A DNA stretch of 64,000 bases from Streptomyces sp. HUAS CB01 (GCF_030406905.1 NZ_CP129137.1:5983501-6047500); one strand, 5' to 3'. Numbered from the stretch's first letter, positions 33,723 to 43,647 are shown. Translations and numbers: made by a program. The notes: generated from the sequence alone by a model not told the origin.

Positions 33723-34631
33723 GTGAAGCCCGCCCGCAGCCTCGCCGACGCCCTCGCCGGGGACGGCCCGCTCGTCCTCGACGGCGGACTGTCCACCCAA
33801 CTGGAGGCACAGGGCTGCGACCTGTCCGACGACCTCTGGTCGGCACGGCTGCTCGCCGACGGTCCCGAGCAGATCGAAGCCGCGCACACGGCGTACGCGC
33901 GGGCGGGCGCCCAGGTACTCGTCACCGCCAGCTACCAGGCCACCTACGAAGGCTTCGCCGCGCGCGGCACCGACCGGGGCGAGACGGCCGCCCTCCTCGC
34001 CCGCAGCGTGGCGCTGGCGCGCGCCGCGGCGGAGCAGCCGGCCCGGGAGGTGTGGGTGGCCGCCTCCGTCGGCCCGTACGGCGCGCTGCTCGCGGACGGC
34101 AGCGAGTACCGCGGCCGCTACGGGCTGACGGTGCGGGAGCTGGAGGACTTCCACCGGCCCCGTGTCGCCACGCTCGCCGAGGCCGCCCCGGACGTGTTCG
34201 CCCTGGAGACCGTGCCGGACACCGACGAGGCGGCCGCACTGCTGCGGGCCACGGCGGACACCGGCATCCCGGTGTGGCTCTCCTACACGATCGAGGGCGG
34301 ACGCACCCGCGCCGGCCAGGACCTCGCGGCCGCCTTCGCGCTGGCCGCGGGCCACGACCACGTCATCGCCGTCGGCGTCAACTGCTGCGCGCCCGCGGAC
34401 GCGGACCGCGCCGTGGGGATCGCCGCCCGAGAGACGGGCCGACCGGTCGTGGTCTATCCCAACAGCGGGGAGCGGTGGGACGCCCGCGCCCGCGCCTGGA
34501 CCGGCGACGTCGCCTTCGACCCGGCCCGGCTGCCCCACTGGGCCGCCGCAGGCGCGCGACTGGCCGGTGGGTGCTGCCGCGTCGGCCCGGACCGCATCGC
34601 CGCCCTGGCAGCGCTCGCGGCACGGCTCTGA
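33723..34631 (+). CDS. mmuM: Homocysteine S-methyltransferase
   Basis: The 302-residue enzyme transfers a methyl group, usually from S-methylmethionine or S-adenosylmethionine, to homocysteine. It is a zinc barrel enzyme: the Cys of GVNCCAP and the pair in AGGCCRVGP form the metal site. LVLDGGLSTQLEAQG at the N-terminus and ASYQATYEGF are typical of MmuM/YagD. The start is a GTG; the purine-rich upstream signal is weak. It is likely co-transcribed with the upstream LLM gene. Confidence 0.93.
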   Translation: MKPARSLADALAGDGPLVLDGGLSTQLEAQGCDLSDDLWSARLLADGPEQIEAAHTAYARAGAQVLVTASYQATYEGFAARGTDRGETAALLARSVALARAAAEQPAREVWVAASVGPYGALLADGSEYRGRYGLTVRELEDFHRPRVATLAEAAPDVFALETVPDTDEAAALLRATADTGIPVWLSYTIEGGRTRAGQDLAAAFALAAGHDHVIAVGVNCCAPADADRAVGIAARETGRPVVVYPNSGERWDARARAWTGDVAFDPARLPHWAAAGARLAGGCCRVGPDRIAALAALAARL

Positions 34632-34717
34632 GCCGTGCCCGCCGGTCGCCCGCCCACAGCCGCAGACCGAGGAAATCCGCTGGTCGGACGCCGGACGAGT
34701 CGGTGATACTCGGACAC

Positions 34718-36295
34718 GTGTTCCTGACGATCAGTACGACCGGCACCCCCGAGCGTCCCGCCACCGACCTGGGCTTCCTGCTGCACAAGCACCCCGACAA
34801 GGCGCAGGCGTTCTCCACCTCGCACGGCACGGCCCACGTCCTCTACCCCGAGGCGAGCGCCGAACGCTGCACGGCCGCGCTGCTGCTGGAGGTGGATCCC
34901 GTGGCGCTGGTCCGGCGCGGCCGGGGCAAGGGCAGCGGCGGGGCGCCCGACTCGGCCCTCGCCCAGTACGTCAACGACCGGCCCTACGCCGCCTCCTCGC
35001 TGCTCTCCGTCGCCATGAGCACCGTCTTCAAGAGCGCACTGCGCGGGGTGTGCGCCGCGATGCCGGAGCGGGCCGCGAGCCCGCTGCCACTGCGGATCGA
35101 GGTGCCCGCCCTGCCCGCGCGCGGAGGCGCCGAACTCGTCCGCAAGCTGTTCGGGCCGCTGGGCTGGGACCGGGTGGAGGCCGAGCCGGTCGTGCTCGAC
35201 GAGCAGTTCCCGGAGTGGGGCGACTCCCGCTACGTACGGCTGACGCTCGAAGGGGAGCTGCGCCTCGCCGACGCCCTGCGCCAGCTCTACGTCCTGCTTC
35301 CGGTCCTGGACGACGCCAAGCACTACTGGGTGGCGCCCGACGAGGTCGACAAACTGCTGCGCGCCGGCGAGGGCTGGCTCGCCGACCACCCCGAGCAGAA
35401 GCTGATCACCAGCCGCTATCTGTCCCGCCGCTGGGGTCTCACCCGGCAGGCCGCGGAGCGGCTCGAGCTCGTCCGGCTCGCCGAGAGCGACGACCTCGAG
35501 GTGGAGGACGTCGACAACGCGGTGGACGAGACGAAGGACACCGAGGAGCGTCCCGTCCCGCTCGCCGAGCAGCGGCGCGCCGCGATCCTGGACGCCCTCC
35601 GCACGGCGGGCGCGTCCAGCGTGCTCGACCTGGGCTGCGGTCAGGGCCAGCTCGTCCAGGCGCTCCTGAAGGACACCCGGTTCAGCGACATCGTCGGCGT
35701 GGACGTGTCCGTGCGCGCCCTCGCCGTCGCCGCCCGCCGGCTGCGCCTGGAACGCATGGGCGAGCGGCAGTCCGGCCGCGTCACCCTCCTCCAGGGCTCG
35801 CTCACGTACACCGACAAGCGCCTCAAGGGCTATGACGCGGCCGTCCTCAGCGAGGTCATCGAGCACCTCGACCTGCCGAGGCTGCCCGCCCTCGAGTACG
35901 CCGTGTTCGGTTCCGCCCGCCCGCACACCGTGGTCGTCACCACGCCGAACGTCGAGTACAACGTGCGCTGGGAGACACTGCCCGCCGGACACGTACGCCA
36001 CAGCGACCACCGCTTCGAGTGGGACCGCCGGGAGTTCCGCGACTGGGCCGCCCGGGTCGCCGAACGGCACGGCTACGGAGTCGTCCACGTACCGGTCGGC
36101 GACGACGACCCGGAGGTCGGCCCGCCGACGCAGATGGCCGTGTTCACGCTGGCCGCGGCGGACCGGGCGGCCGGAGCCAGGACGACCGGAGCCCGGGCCG
36201 CCGGAGCCCGGCCGGCCGAGTCCCCCGACGCGGACCCGGCGTCCCCGGCCGGCACCACCACCACCACGACCACCACGAAGGAGGGGGCGGCATGA
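34718..36295 (+). CDS. hen1: Hen1 3'-terminal RNA ribose 2'-O-methyltransferase
   Basis: The 525-residue bacterial Hen1 methylates the 2'-OH at a damage-induced RNA 3' end so that the repaired site resists re-cleavage. The N-terminal domain (about residues 1-245, beginning VFLTISTTGTPERPATDLGF) is the part that activates the Pnkp ligase; the C-terminal methyltransferase (about 290-480) has DLGCGQGQLV, the metal-binding EVIEHLD, TTPNVEYNVRW and HSDHRFEWDRREF. The C-terminal tail is a low-complexity Ala/Gly/Arg stretch ending in a run of Thr, outside the domain. The GTG start coincides with the family N-terminus. Its stop overlaps the pnkp start (ATGA), as is usual for this two-gene RNA repair system. 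Confidence 0.95.
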   Translation: MFLTISTTGTPERPATDLGFLLHKHPDKAQAFSTSHGTAHVLYPEASAERCTAALLLEVDPVALVRRGRGKGSGGAPDSALAQYVNDRPYAASSLLSVAMSTVFKSALRGVCAAMPERAASPLPLRIEVPALPARGGAELVRKLFGPLGWDRVEAEPVVLDEQFPEWGDSRYVRLTLEGELRLADALRQLYVLLPVLDDAKHYWVAPDEVDKLLRAGEGWLADHPEQKLITSRYLSRRWGLTRQAAERLELVRLAESDDLEVEDVDNAVDETKDTEERPVPLAEQRRAAILDALRTAGASSVLDLGCGQGQLVQALLKDTRFSDIVGVDVSVRALAVAARRLRLERMGERQSGRVTLLQGSLTYTDKRLKGYDAAVLSEVIEHLDLPRLPALEYAVFGSARPHTVVVTTPNVEYNVRWETLPAGHVRHSDHRFEWDRREFRDWAARVAERHGYGVVHVPVGDDDPEVGPPTQMAVFTLAAADRAAGARTTGARAAGARPAESPDADPASPAGTTTTTTTTKEGAA

Positions 36296-38847
36296 CCACC
36301 ACCACCCGCGAACTGCCCGTCACCGACCTCTCCCTCGTGGTCCTCGTCGGCGCCAGCGGCTCCGGCAAGTCCACGTTCGCCCGCAAGCACTTCAAGCCCA
36401 CCGAGGTGATCTCCTCCGACTTCTGCCGCGGCCTGGTCGCCGACGACGAGAACGACCAGAGCGCCAGCGGCGACGCCTTCGACGTCCTCCACTACATCGT
36501 CGGCAAACGGCTCGCCGCCGGCCGGCTGACCGTCGTCGACGCGACCAGCGTGCAGCGGGAGAGCCGCCGCGAACTCGTCCAGCTCGCCCGCCGGCACGAC
36601 GTGCTGCCGATCGCGATCGTCCTCGACATGCCCGAGGAGGTGTGCGCCGCACGCAACGCGGCCCGCCCGGACCGGGCCGACATGCCCCGCCACGTCATCC
36701 AGCGCCACCGGCGCGAACTGCGCCGCTCCCTGCGCGGCCTGGAACGCGAGGGCTTCCGCAAGGTCCACGTCCTGCGGAGCGTCGAGGAGGCCGACGCCGC
36801 CGAGATCGTCCTGGAGAAGCGCTACAACGACCTGCGCCACCTCACCGGACCGTTCGACATCATCGGCGACATCCACGGCTGCAGCTCCGAACTGGACACC
36901 CTGCTCGCCCGGCTCGGCTATGTGGACGGCGCACACCCCGAGGGCCGTACCGCGGTCTTCGTCGGCGACCTCGTCGACCGCGGACCGGACAGCCCCGGTG
37001 TGCTCCGGCGCGTGATGGGCATGGTCGCCGGCGGCAACGCCCTGTGCGTGCCCGGAAACCACGAGAACAAGCTCGGACGCTGGCTGAAGGGCCGCAACGT
37101 CCAGCACACCCACGGCCTCGCCGAGACCATCGAGCAGCTGGAACGCGAGGACGCCAAGGACCCCGAGTTCCGGGGACGGGTGGCGGAGTTCATCGACGGC
37201 CTCGTCAGTCACTACGTCCTCGACGAGGGCCGGCTCGTCGTCTGCCACGCCGGACTGCCCGAGAAGTACCACGGCCGCACCTCCGGCCGGGTCCGCTCCC
37301 ACGCCCTGTACGGCGACACCACCGGCGAGACCGACGAGTTCGGCCTGCCCGTGCGCTACCCGTGGGCCGAGGACTACCGCGGCCGCGCCGCAGTGGTGTA
37401 CGGGCACACTCCCGTGCCCATGGCCTCCTGGGTCAACAACACCATCTGCCTCGACACCGGTGCCGTCTTCGGCGGCAAGCTGACCGCGCTGCGCTGGCCG
37501 GAGCGGGAACTCGTCGACGTCCCCGCCGAGCAGGTCTGGTACGAGCCCGCCAGGCCACTCGTCACCGAGGCGCCCGGCGGGCACGAGGGCCGCCCGCTGG
37601 ACCTCGCCGACGTCCACGGACGCCGCGTCGTGGAGACCCGCCACATGGGACGCGTCGCCGTCCGCGAGGAGAACGCCGCCGCCGCACTGGAGGTGATGAG
37701 CCGCTTCGCGGAGGACCCGCGGCTGCTCGCCTACCTCCCGCCGACCATGGCCCCCACCGCGACCTCGCGGAAGGAGGGCTACCTGGAGCACCCGGAGGAG
37801 GCGTTCGCCCAGTACCGGACCGACGGGGTCGAACGGGTCGTGTGCGAGGAGAAGCACATGGGCTCCCGCGCCGTCGCCCTGGTCTGCCGCGACGCGGGCG
37901 TCTCACGGGAGCGGTTCGGCGCCGACGGCGTCACCGGCTCCCTGCACACCCGCACCGGCCGCCCGTTCTTCGACGACCCGGCCGTCACCGAGCAGATCCT
38001 CGCCCGGCTGCGCACCGCGATCACCGGAGCCGGGCTGTGGGAGGAACTCGGCACCGACTGGCTGCTCCTGGACGCCGAACTCATGCCGTGGTCGCTGAAG
38101 GCGTCCGGGCTGCTCCGCAAGCAGTACGCGGCCGTCGGCGCCGCGTCCCGCGCGGTGCTTCCCGGCGCCACCGCCGCCCTCGAGGCGGCCGTGGCCCGCG
38201 GGATCGACGCCGGGGACCTCCTGGCCCGCCAGCGCGACCGCGCCGTCGACGCGGCCGCGTTCACCGACGCCTACCGCCGCTACTGCTGGACCACGGACGG
38301 CCTGGACGGCGTGCGCCTCGCGCCCTTCCAGATCCTGGCCGTCCAGGGCCGCTCCCTCGCCGGCGTGCCGCACGACGAGCAACTGGCCCGGCTGGACCGG
38401 CTGGTGGAGGCGGACGCCACCGACACCGGCCCGGGGCTGCTCCAGCGCACCCGTCGCCTGGTCGTCGACACCGGCGACGAGGCCTCGGTGAAGGCCGGGA
38501 CCGACTGGTGGCTGGAGATGACCGCCGCGGGCGGCGAGGGCATGGTCGTCAAACCCCTGCACGCCCTCGTCCGCGACGCCAAGGGCCGGCTCGTCCAGCC
38601 CGGCATCAAGGTCCGGGGGCGGGAGTACCTGCGGATCATCTACGGCCCCGAGTACACCCGCCCGGACAACCTGACCCGGCTGCGCGGCCGGTTCCTCGGC
38701 CACAAGCGCTCGCTGGCCCTGCGCGAGTACGCGCTCGGTCTGGAGGCCCTCGACCGCCTCGCCGACGGTGAGCCGCTGTGGCGCGTCCACGAGGCCGTGT
38801 TCGCGGTGCTCGCACTGGAGTCGGAGCCCGTCGACCCGCGGCTGTAG
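36292..38847 (+). CDS. pnkp: Polynucleotide kinase-phosphatase-ligase
   Basis: The 851-residue bacterial Pnkp heals and, with Hen1, seals broken RNA such as toxin-cut tRNA. Domain order: P-loop 5'-kinase (GASGSGKST, residues 20-28), calcineurin-like 2',3'-phosphatase (IIGDIHGC near 190, GDLVDRGPDS, GNHEN near 260, YGHTPV), and a C-terminal nucleotidyltransferase whose nucleophile Lys521 lies in EEKHMGSRA, with later motifs GEGMVVKP and GIKVRGREYLRIIYGP. Length and all motifs match the family. The ATG overlaps the hen1 stop, so equimolar synthesis is expected for the hetero-oligomer. Confidence 0.97.
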   Translation: MTTTTRELPVTDLSLVVLVGASGSGKSTFARKHFKPTEVISSDFCRGLVADDENDQSASGDAFDVLHYIVGKRLAAGRLTVVDATSVQRESRRELVQLARRHDVLPIAIVLDMPEEVCAARNAARPDRADMPRHVIQRHRRELRRSLRGLEREGFRKVHVLRSVEEADAAEIVLEKRYNDLRHLTGPFDIIGDIHGCSSELDTLLARLGYVDGAHPEGRTAVFVGDLVDRGPDSPGVLRRVMGMVAGGNALCVPGNHENKLGRWLKGRNVQHTHGLAETIEQLEREDAKDPEFRGRVAEFIDGLVSHYVLDEGRLVVCHAGLPEKYHGRTSGRVRSHALYGDTTGETDEFGLPVRYPWAEDYRGRAAVVYGHTPVPMASWVNNTICLDTGAVFGGKLTALRWPERELVDVPAEQVWYEPARPLVTEAPGGHEGRPLDLADVHGRRVVETRHMGRVAVREENAAAALEVMSRFAEDPRLLAYLPPTMAPTATSRKEGYLEHPEEAFAQYRTDGVERVVCEEKHMGSRAVALVCRDAGVSRERFGADGVTGSLHTRTGRPFFDDPAVTEQILARLRTAITGAGLWEELGTDWLLLDAELMPWSLKASGLLRKQYAAVGAASRAVLPGATAALEAAVARGIDAGDLLARQRDRAVDAAAFTDAYRRYCWTTDGLDGVRLAPFQILAVQGRSLAGVPHDEQLARLDRLVEADATDTGPGLLQRTRRLVVDTGDEASVKAGTDWWLEMTAAGGEGMVVKPLHALVRDAKGRLVQPGIKVRGREYLRIIYGPEYTRPDNLTRLRGRFLGHKRSLALREYALGLEALDRLADGEPLWRVHEAVFAVLALESEPVDPRL

Positions 38848-38884
38848 ACGGCCGAAGCCGTGCGGGCGGGCACGGTCGGTGCCT

Positions 38885-38913
38885 CCCCGAAGGGTGTGAT
38901 CACCCGCTCGGGG
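38885..38913 (+). terminator. Terminator after pnkp
   Basis: CCCCGA (38885-38890) pairs with TCGGGG (38908-38913), and the inner AGGGTG / CACCC continues the stem around a TGAT loop. It lies 37 bases after the stop codon. Confidence 0.75.
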
Positions 38914-39389
38914 CCGGTCCTCGCGGACCGCGCCCCGGCGGGTGGACACGGCACGCGATGAGGGGGACAGGAGGGGCGCGACCACCGTCCGGAGGGTGGC
39001 CGGGGACCGTTGACCGGCAGCGGACCGCGCCCCGCCGAGCCGGCCCGTATTCCGCTGCCGCAGCAGCACGCCGCACGGGCCGCCGGCCCGCTCGCGCGGC
39101 GGCCGCCCGCGCCCCGGGACGCTGCCCGCCGGCCGGCTCGCCCCGGCGTCGGCATCACCGCGCTCACCCCGGCCGCGCGGAGCCCGGGTCGGCCGTCGGC
39201 GCCGGCCGACCCGAGGGGTCACGCCGCTCGGCGACCGACTGCGGCGACCGTCTGCGGCCATCGCCTGCGGGGCGACCGCGTCGGCGGCACCCACCACCTC
39301 GGCGGCTCCTTCGGGCCGGCACTCCGGCCCGGTCCCGGCCGCCGGGCCGACCCGGGGCCCGCCCGCAGAACGTCCGACGGGCCACCAAC

Positions 39390-39655
39390 GGGCTGCCGGG
39401 ACGACCGGTCGGTGCGCCGCCCCTCGTCCACGGGCTCGCGGTCGCGGCGCACGCGAGGCGGTGACCAGCCGGGGGGAGCGGGCTGCCGGAACCGGTCGAC
39501 GCGGCTCACCTTGTTCGGGAGCTCGCGGTCGCGGAGCACCTCCTACGGCCACCAGCCGGGCGGGAGCGGGCTGCCGGAACCGGCCGGCGCGGCGCCCTTC
39601 GTCCGCGAGCTCGCCGGCGACGCACTCCGCGCGGCCGCGCGGAGTGCGCGATACG
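39390..39655. repeat. Degenerate 88-90-bp tandem repeat, three copies
   Basis: GGGCTGCCGG begins at 39390, 39480 and 39568. After it each copy reads an ACCGG-like segment, then a GAGCTCGCGGTCGCGG-like segment about 40 bases on, then ACCAGCCGGG. The last two copies are the more similar. The unequal spacing (90 then 88) breaks reading frames, so the repeat is not coding. Origin is unknown; it may be a decayed intergenic repeat. Confidence 0.65.
39621..39648. repeat. 28-bp perfect palindrome upstream of arcA
   Basis: Positions 39621-39648 are exactly self-complementary, with arm CGCACTCCGCGCGG and no loop. It lies 68 bases before the arginine deiminase start. It could be a regulator site or a cruciform-forming element; it differs from known ArgR boxes, which are AT-rich. 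Confidence 0.8.
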
Positions 39656-39715
39656 ACAGGAGACGGTCCGGGCGTTCGCCGGGTGAAGTGCCCTCCGGAC
39701 GGCCAGGATGGGGGC

Positions 39716-40966
39716 ATGGGATTCCATGTCGACTCCGAGACCGGGCGACTGCGCCGGGTCATACTGCACCGGCCGGATCTGGAACTGAAGAGGCTCACGC
39801 CCAGCAACAAGGACGCGCTGCTCTTCGACGACCTGCTCTGGGTCCGGCGCGCCCGCCAGGAGCACGACGGCTTCGCCGACGTGCTGCGCGACAGGGGTGT
39901 GGCCGTGCACCTCTTCGGCGATCTGCTCCGCGAGTCGCTGGAGATCCCGGAGGCCCGCAAACTCGTGCTGGACCGGGTCTTCGACGAGAAGGAGTACGGC
40001 CCGCTCGCCACGGACCATCTGCGGGCCGCCTTCGAGGAGATGGACGCCGGCGGGCTCACCGAGGTGCTCATCGGCGGCATGACGAAGCGGGAGTTCCTCG
40101 CCGGCCACTCCGAGCCGTCGTCCGTCCGTTTCCACGTCATGGACCTCGACGACTTCCTTCTCGGCCCTCTGCCCAACCACATCTTCACCCGTGACACCTC
40201 CGCCTGGATCTACGACGGTGTCTCCATCAACGCGATGCGCTGGCCCGCCCGTCAGCGCGAGACCGTGCACTTCGAGGCGATCTACAAGCACCATCCGCTG
40301 TTCACGGGCCCCGAAGCGGGCGAGTTCCACCACTGGTCCGAAGGCCAGGACGACTACCCGTCCACCATCGAGGGCGGAGACGTCCTCGTCATCGGCAACG
40401 GCGCCGTCCTCATCGGCATGAGCGAGCGCACCACCCCGCAGGCCGTGGAGATGCTCGCCCGGGGGCTGTTCGCGGCCGGCTCCGCCCGGACGATCGTCGC
40501 GCTCGACATGCCCAAGCGCCGCGCCTTCATGCACCTGGACACGGTGATGACGATGGTGGACCACGACACGTTCACCCAGTACGCGGGGCTCGGGATGCTG
40601 CGCTCGTACACGATCGAACCGGCGCCGGGCGACCGGGCCATGTCCCTGCGGGTCACCGACCATCCGCCGGAGCACATGCACAGCGCCATCGCGGCGGCCC
40701 TGGGGCTGAAGGACATCCGTGTGCTCACCGCGACGCAGGACGTGCACTCGGCGGAGCGGGAGCAGTGGGACGACGGCTGCAACGTCCTCGCCGTCGAGCC
40801 CGGCGTCGTCGTGGCGTACGACCGCAATGTGACGACCAACACACATCTGCGCAAGCAGGGGATCGAGGTGATCGAGATCCCGGGCAGCGAACTCGGCCGC
40901 GGCCGGGGCGGCCCCCGCTGCATGAGCTGCCCCGTGGAGCGGGACGCCGTCCAGACCGGCTCGTGA
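39716..40966 (+). CDS. arcA: Arginine deiminase
   Basis: The 416-residue enzyme hydrolyses arginine to citrulline and ammonia. Family signatures are visible: [64 protein letters not shown] (substrate Asp/His), and the catalytic Cys near the C-terminus in [13 protein letters not shown]. The ATG is preceded by AGGATGGGGG. The next gene, ornithine carbamoyltransferase, starts 82 bp downstream and an amino-acid permease follows, which forms an arginine-deiminase-type catabolic set, though without carbamate kinase inside this window. Confidence 0.96.
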   Translation: MGFHVDSETGRLRRVILHRPDLELKRLTPSNKDALLFDDLLWVRRARQEHDGFADVLRDRGVAVHLFGDLLRESLEIPEARKLVLDRVFDEKEYGPLATDHLRAAFEEMDAGGLTEVLIGGMTKREFLAGHSEPSSVRFHVMDLDDFLLGPLPNHIFTRDTSAWIYDGVSINAMRWPARQRETVHFEAIYKHHPLFTGPEAGEFHHWSEGQDDYPSTIEGGDVLVIGNGAVLIGMSERTTPQAVEMLARGLFAAGSARTIVALDMPKRRAFMHLDTVMTMVDHDTFTQYAGLGMLRSYTIEPAPGDRAMSLRVTDHPPEHMHSAIAAALGLKDIRVLTATQDVHSAEREQWDDGCNVLAVEPGVVVAYDRNVTTNTHLRKQGIEVIEIPGSELGRGRGGPRCMSCPVERDAVQTGS

Positions 40967-40982
40967 CGACGGCACCCCCGGT

Positions 40983-41009
40983 CGTATAGCAATACGGGAT
41001 CACGTATAC
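40983..41009. promoter_or_regulatory. AT-rich palindromic promoter region of argF-like gene
   Basis: CGTAT (40983-40987) and ATACG (40992-40996) form an inverted repeat with 4 bases between, and GTATAC (41004-41009) is a second palindrome. They lie 40-66 bases before the carbamoyltransferase start. The composition is far below the local GC content, as expected for a promoter with an operator; ArgR control is plausible but the match to a known ARG box is not established. Confidence 0.45.
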
Positions 41010-41048
41010 ACTTCCAATGTCCCGTTCGCGATCCAGGAGCAGCCGACC

Positions 41049-42071
41049 ATGGCGACACAACTCGCAGGCCGCCACTTCCTCAAGGAGCTCGACTTCACGG
41101 CCGAGGAGTTCCGCGGCCTGGTCGGCCTGGCCGCCGAGCTCAAGGCCGCCAAGCGAACCGGCACCGAGGAGCAGCGCCTCCGCGGGAAGAACATCGCGCT
41201 GATCTTCGAGAAGACCTCCACCCGCACCCGCTGCGCCTTCGAGGTCGCCGCAGCCGACCAGGGCGCGTCGACGACGTACCTCGACCCGGCCGCGTCCCAG
41301 CTGGGGCACAAGGAGTCGGTCAGGGACACCGCACGCGTCCTCGGCCGGATGTTCGACGGTATCGAGTACCGGGGGGACAGCCAGGCGGCCGTCGAGGAGC
41401 TCGCCGCGTACGCCGGGGTCCCGGTGTTCAACGGCCTCACGGACGACTGGCACCCCACCCAGATGCTCGCCGACGTGCTCACCATGACCGAGCACAGCGA
41501 CAAGCCCCTCACCTCGATCGCACTGGCCTACCTCGGCGACGCCCGCTTCAACATGGGCAACTCCTACCTCGCCACCGGCGCCCTGCTCGGCATGGACGTG
41601 CGGATCGTCGCCCCCAAGTCCTACTGGCCCGGCGACGAGGTCGTCGCCGCGGCCCGCGAGGCCGCCGCGAGGAGCGGGGCGACGATCACCCTCACCGAGG
41701 ACATCGCCGAGGGCGTCGCGGGCGCGGACTTCGTCGCCACCGACGTCTGGGTCTCCATGGGCGAGCCCAAGGAGGTGTGGGACGAGCGCATCGCGGCCCT
41801 CGCCCCCTACGCGGTGACCATGGACGTCCTGCGCGCCACCGGCAACCCGGACGTCAAGTTCCTCCACTGCCTGCCCGCCTTCCACGACCTCGGCACCCGC
41901 ATCGGCCGCGAGCTCCACGAACGGCACGGGCTGACCGAGCTCGAGGTCACCGACGAGGTCTTCGAGTCCGCCCACTCGGTCGTCTTCGACGAGGCCGAGA
42001 ACCGGATGCACACGATCAAGGCCGTCCTCGTCGCGACCATGGCCGAGGCCGGGGCGCCGCACCCGCGATGA
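41049..42071 (+). CDS. argF: Ornithine carbamoyltransferase
   Basis: The 340-residue enzyme interconverts ornithine plus carbamoyl phosphate and citrulline plus phosphate. It carries the carbamoyl-phosphate loop [12 protein letters not shown], the [12 protein letters not shown] segment and the HCLPAFHD ornithine site. Start ATG with AGGAG 8 bases upstream. At 340 residues it is longer than typical anabolic ArgF (about 310) and nearer to catabolic ArcB, and its position after arcA supports the catabolic direction (phosphorolysis of citrulline). Either arcB or argF would be an acceptable name. Confidence 0.95.
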   Translation: MATQLAGRHFLKELDFTAEEFRGLVGLAAELKAAKRTGTEEQRLRGKNIALIFEKTSTRTRCAFEVAAADQGASTTYLDPAASQLGHKESVRDTARVLGRMFDGIEYRGDSQAAVEELAAYAGVPVFNGLTDDWHPTQMLADVLTMTEHSDKPLTSIALAYLGDARFNMGNSYLATGALLGMDVRIVAPKSYWPGDEVVAAAREAAARSGATITLTEDIAEGVAGADFVATDVWVSMGEPKEVWDERIAALAPYAVTMDVLRATGNPDVKFLHCLPAFHDLGTRIGRELHERHGLTELEVTDEVFESAHSVVFDEAENRMHTIKAVLVATMAEAGAPHPR

Positions 42072-42186
42072 GGGCCATGTGGGCCGCTGCGGTTAGCATC
42101 TGTCCCGTTCAGGTGGGGTTCGGGCTCACAAGGCCCGGACCCCTTCGCGTTGCACCACCCCCGCACCACCGAGAAGAGAACCACCC

Positions 42187-43647
42187 ATGCGCACCAAGAG
42201 CCCTGCCCAACTGATCGCCGAATCCGGCGCGGATCGCGAGGGCCACGGCCTCAAGCGCACCATGGGACTCTTCCAGCTCGTCTGCTTCGGCGTCGGCGCC
42301 ATCGTCGGCACCGGCATCTTCGTCGGCCTGTCCGACAGCGTCGCCGAGGCCGGCCCGGCCGTCGTCGTCTCCTTCGTCCTCGCCGCGATCACCTGCGTCT
42401 TCACCGCCTTCTCCTTCGCCGAGCTGGGCAGCGCCATCCCCGTGTCCGGCTCGTCGTACTCCTTCGCCTACGCCACCCTCGGCGAACGCGTCGCCTTCCT
42501 CACCGGCTGGTGCCTGCTGCTGGAGTACGGCGTGTCCGTCTCCGCCGTCGCCGTCGGCTGGGGCCAGTACCTCAACGAACTCCTCGGCGGCCTGACCGGC
42601 CACCGGCTGCCCGCCGCACTCGCCGCCCCGCCCGGGGAAGGCGGCGTCGTGAACCTCCCCGCCGTCGTCGTGATCCTCCTCGCCGCGACCCTCCTCGTCC
42701 GCGGCATCCGCGAGTCCGCCCGCGCCACGGCCGCCATGGCCGTCGTCAAGCTCGCCGTCCTCGGCCTCTTCTGCGCCGTCGCCTTCACCGCCTACGAGTC
42801 CGGCAACCTCACCCCCTTCGCCCCGTACGAGCTCGCCGGCATCACCTCCGGCGCCTCGCTCGCCTTCTTCTCGTACATCGGCTTCGACGCCATCACCACC
42901 GCCGGCGAGGAAGTGAAGAACCCCCGCCGCAACATCCCCCTCGCGATCATGATCTGCATCGGCCTGGTCACCCTGCTGTACTGCACGGTCGCGCTCGGTG
43001 CCATCGGCGCGATGTCCGCGGACGACGTCGCCGACAAGCCCGCCGCCCTGTCCCTCATCGTCGACAAGGTCACCGGCTCCGGCATCGGCGGCGGCGTCAT
43101 CGCCTTCGGCGCCGTGGTCGCCATCGCGTCCGTCGTCCTCGCCGTGATGTACGGCCAGACCCGCATCCTGATGTCGATGTCCCGCGACGGGCTCGTGCCC
43201 CGCGTCTTCCAGCGCGTCTCCCCGCGCACCGCGACACCCGTCGCCAACACCTGGATCGTCGCCGCCGTCTTCGCCGTGCCGGCCGCCGTCGTCCCCCTCG
43301 ACGTGGTGATGAACCTGACGACCATCGGCACGCTCGCCGTCATGGCCGTGGTGAACGTCGCCGTGATCGCCCTGCGCCGCCGCCACCCCGGCACCGAGAC
43401 CTCGTTCCGGGTGCCGCTGTACCCCCTCAGCCCCGCGCTCGGTGTGCTGTTCTGCCTCTATCTGATGTGGGGCACCGGCTGGACGACCTGGCTCCAGTTC
43501 GCCGTCTTCCTCGCCGCCGGCGCCCTGGTCTACGCCCTCTACGGCCGCCGCAACTCGCGCCTCGCCGGCACCGGAACCACCTCGTCCGGGCCGGAGGAGG
43601 GGACGAGGACCGAGGTCACGCCTGAGCGGGAGCCCCAAGGAGTCTGA
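42187..43647 (+). CDS. APC-superfamily amino acid permease
   Basis: The 486-residue protein has about 12 membrane helices and the family start GLKRTMGLFQLVCFGVGAIVGTGIFV, then SFAELGSAIPVSGSSYSFAYATLGE, and AFFSYIGFDAITTAGEEVKNPRRNIP, which is typical of cationic amino acid transporters (CAT type). GAGAAGAG precedes the ATG. Located 115 bp after the carbamoyltransferase gene, it probably imports arginine or exchanges it for ornithine, although polyamine or branched-chain substrates are possible for this family. Its last 32 bp overlap the convergent ATP-binding protein gene. Confidence 0.93.
   Translation: MRTKSPAQLIAESGADREGHGLKRTMGLFQLVCFGVGAIVGTGIFVGLSDSVAEAGPAVVVSFVLAAITCVFTAFSFAELGSAIPVSGSSYSFAYATLGERVAFLTGWCLLLEYGVSVSAVAVGWGQYLNELLGGLTGHRLPAALAAPPGEGGVVNLPAVVVILLAATLLVRGIRESARATAAMAVVKLAVLGLFCAVAFTAYESGNLTPFAPYELAGITSGASLAFFSYIGFDAITTAGEEVKNPRRNIPLAIMICIGLVTLLYCTVALGAIGAMSADDVADKPAALSLIVDKVTGSGIGGGVIAFGAVVAIASVVLAVMYGQTRILMSMSRDGLVPRVFQRVSPRTATPVANTWIVAAVFAVPAAVVPLDVVMNLTTIGTLAVMAVVNVAVIALRRRHPGTETSFRVPLYPLSPALGVLFCLYLMWGTGWTTWLQFAVFLAAGALVYALYGRRNSRLAGTGTTSSGPEEGTRTEVTPEREPQGV

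Larger units (their letters stand above)
38914..39715. other. Long non-coding stretch before arginine deiminase
   Basis: About 800 bp with no supported gene on either strand; open frames are Arg/Pro/Ala-rich and change frame across internal repeats. It contains three degenerate copies of an 88-90-bp unit and a 28-bp palindrome, described separately, and must contain the arcA promoter at its right end. Confidence 0.6.

Noticed and set aside
37903..40197. Long minus-strand open frame across pnkp end, the non-coding stretch and arcA start
   Set aside because: Composition is Arg/Pro/Ala-rich, it is antisense to two real genes, and the 88/90-bp repeats inside do not keep frame.
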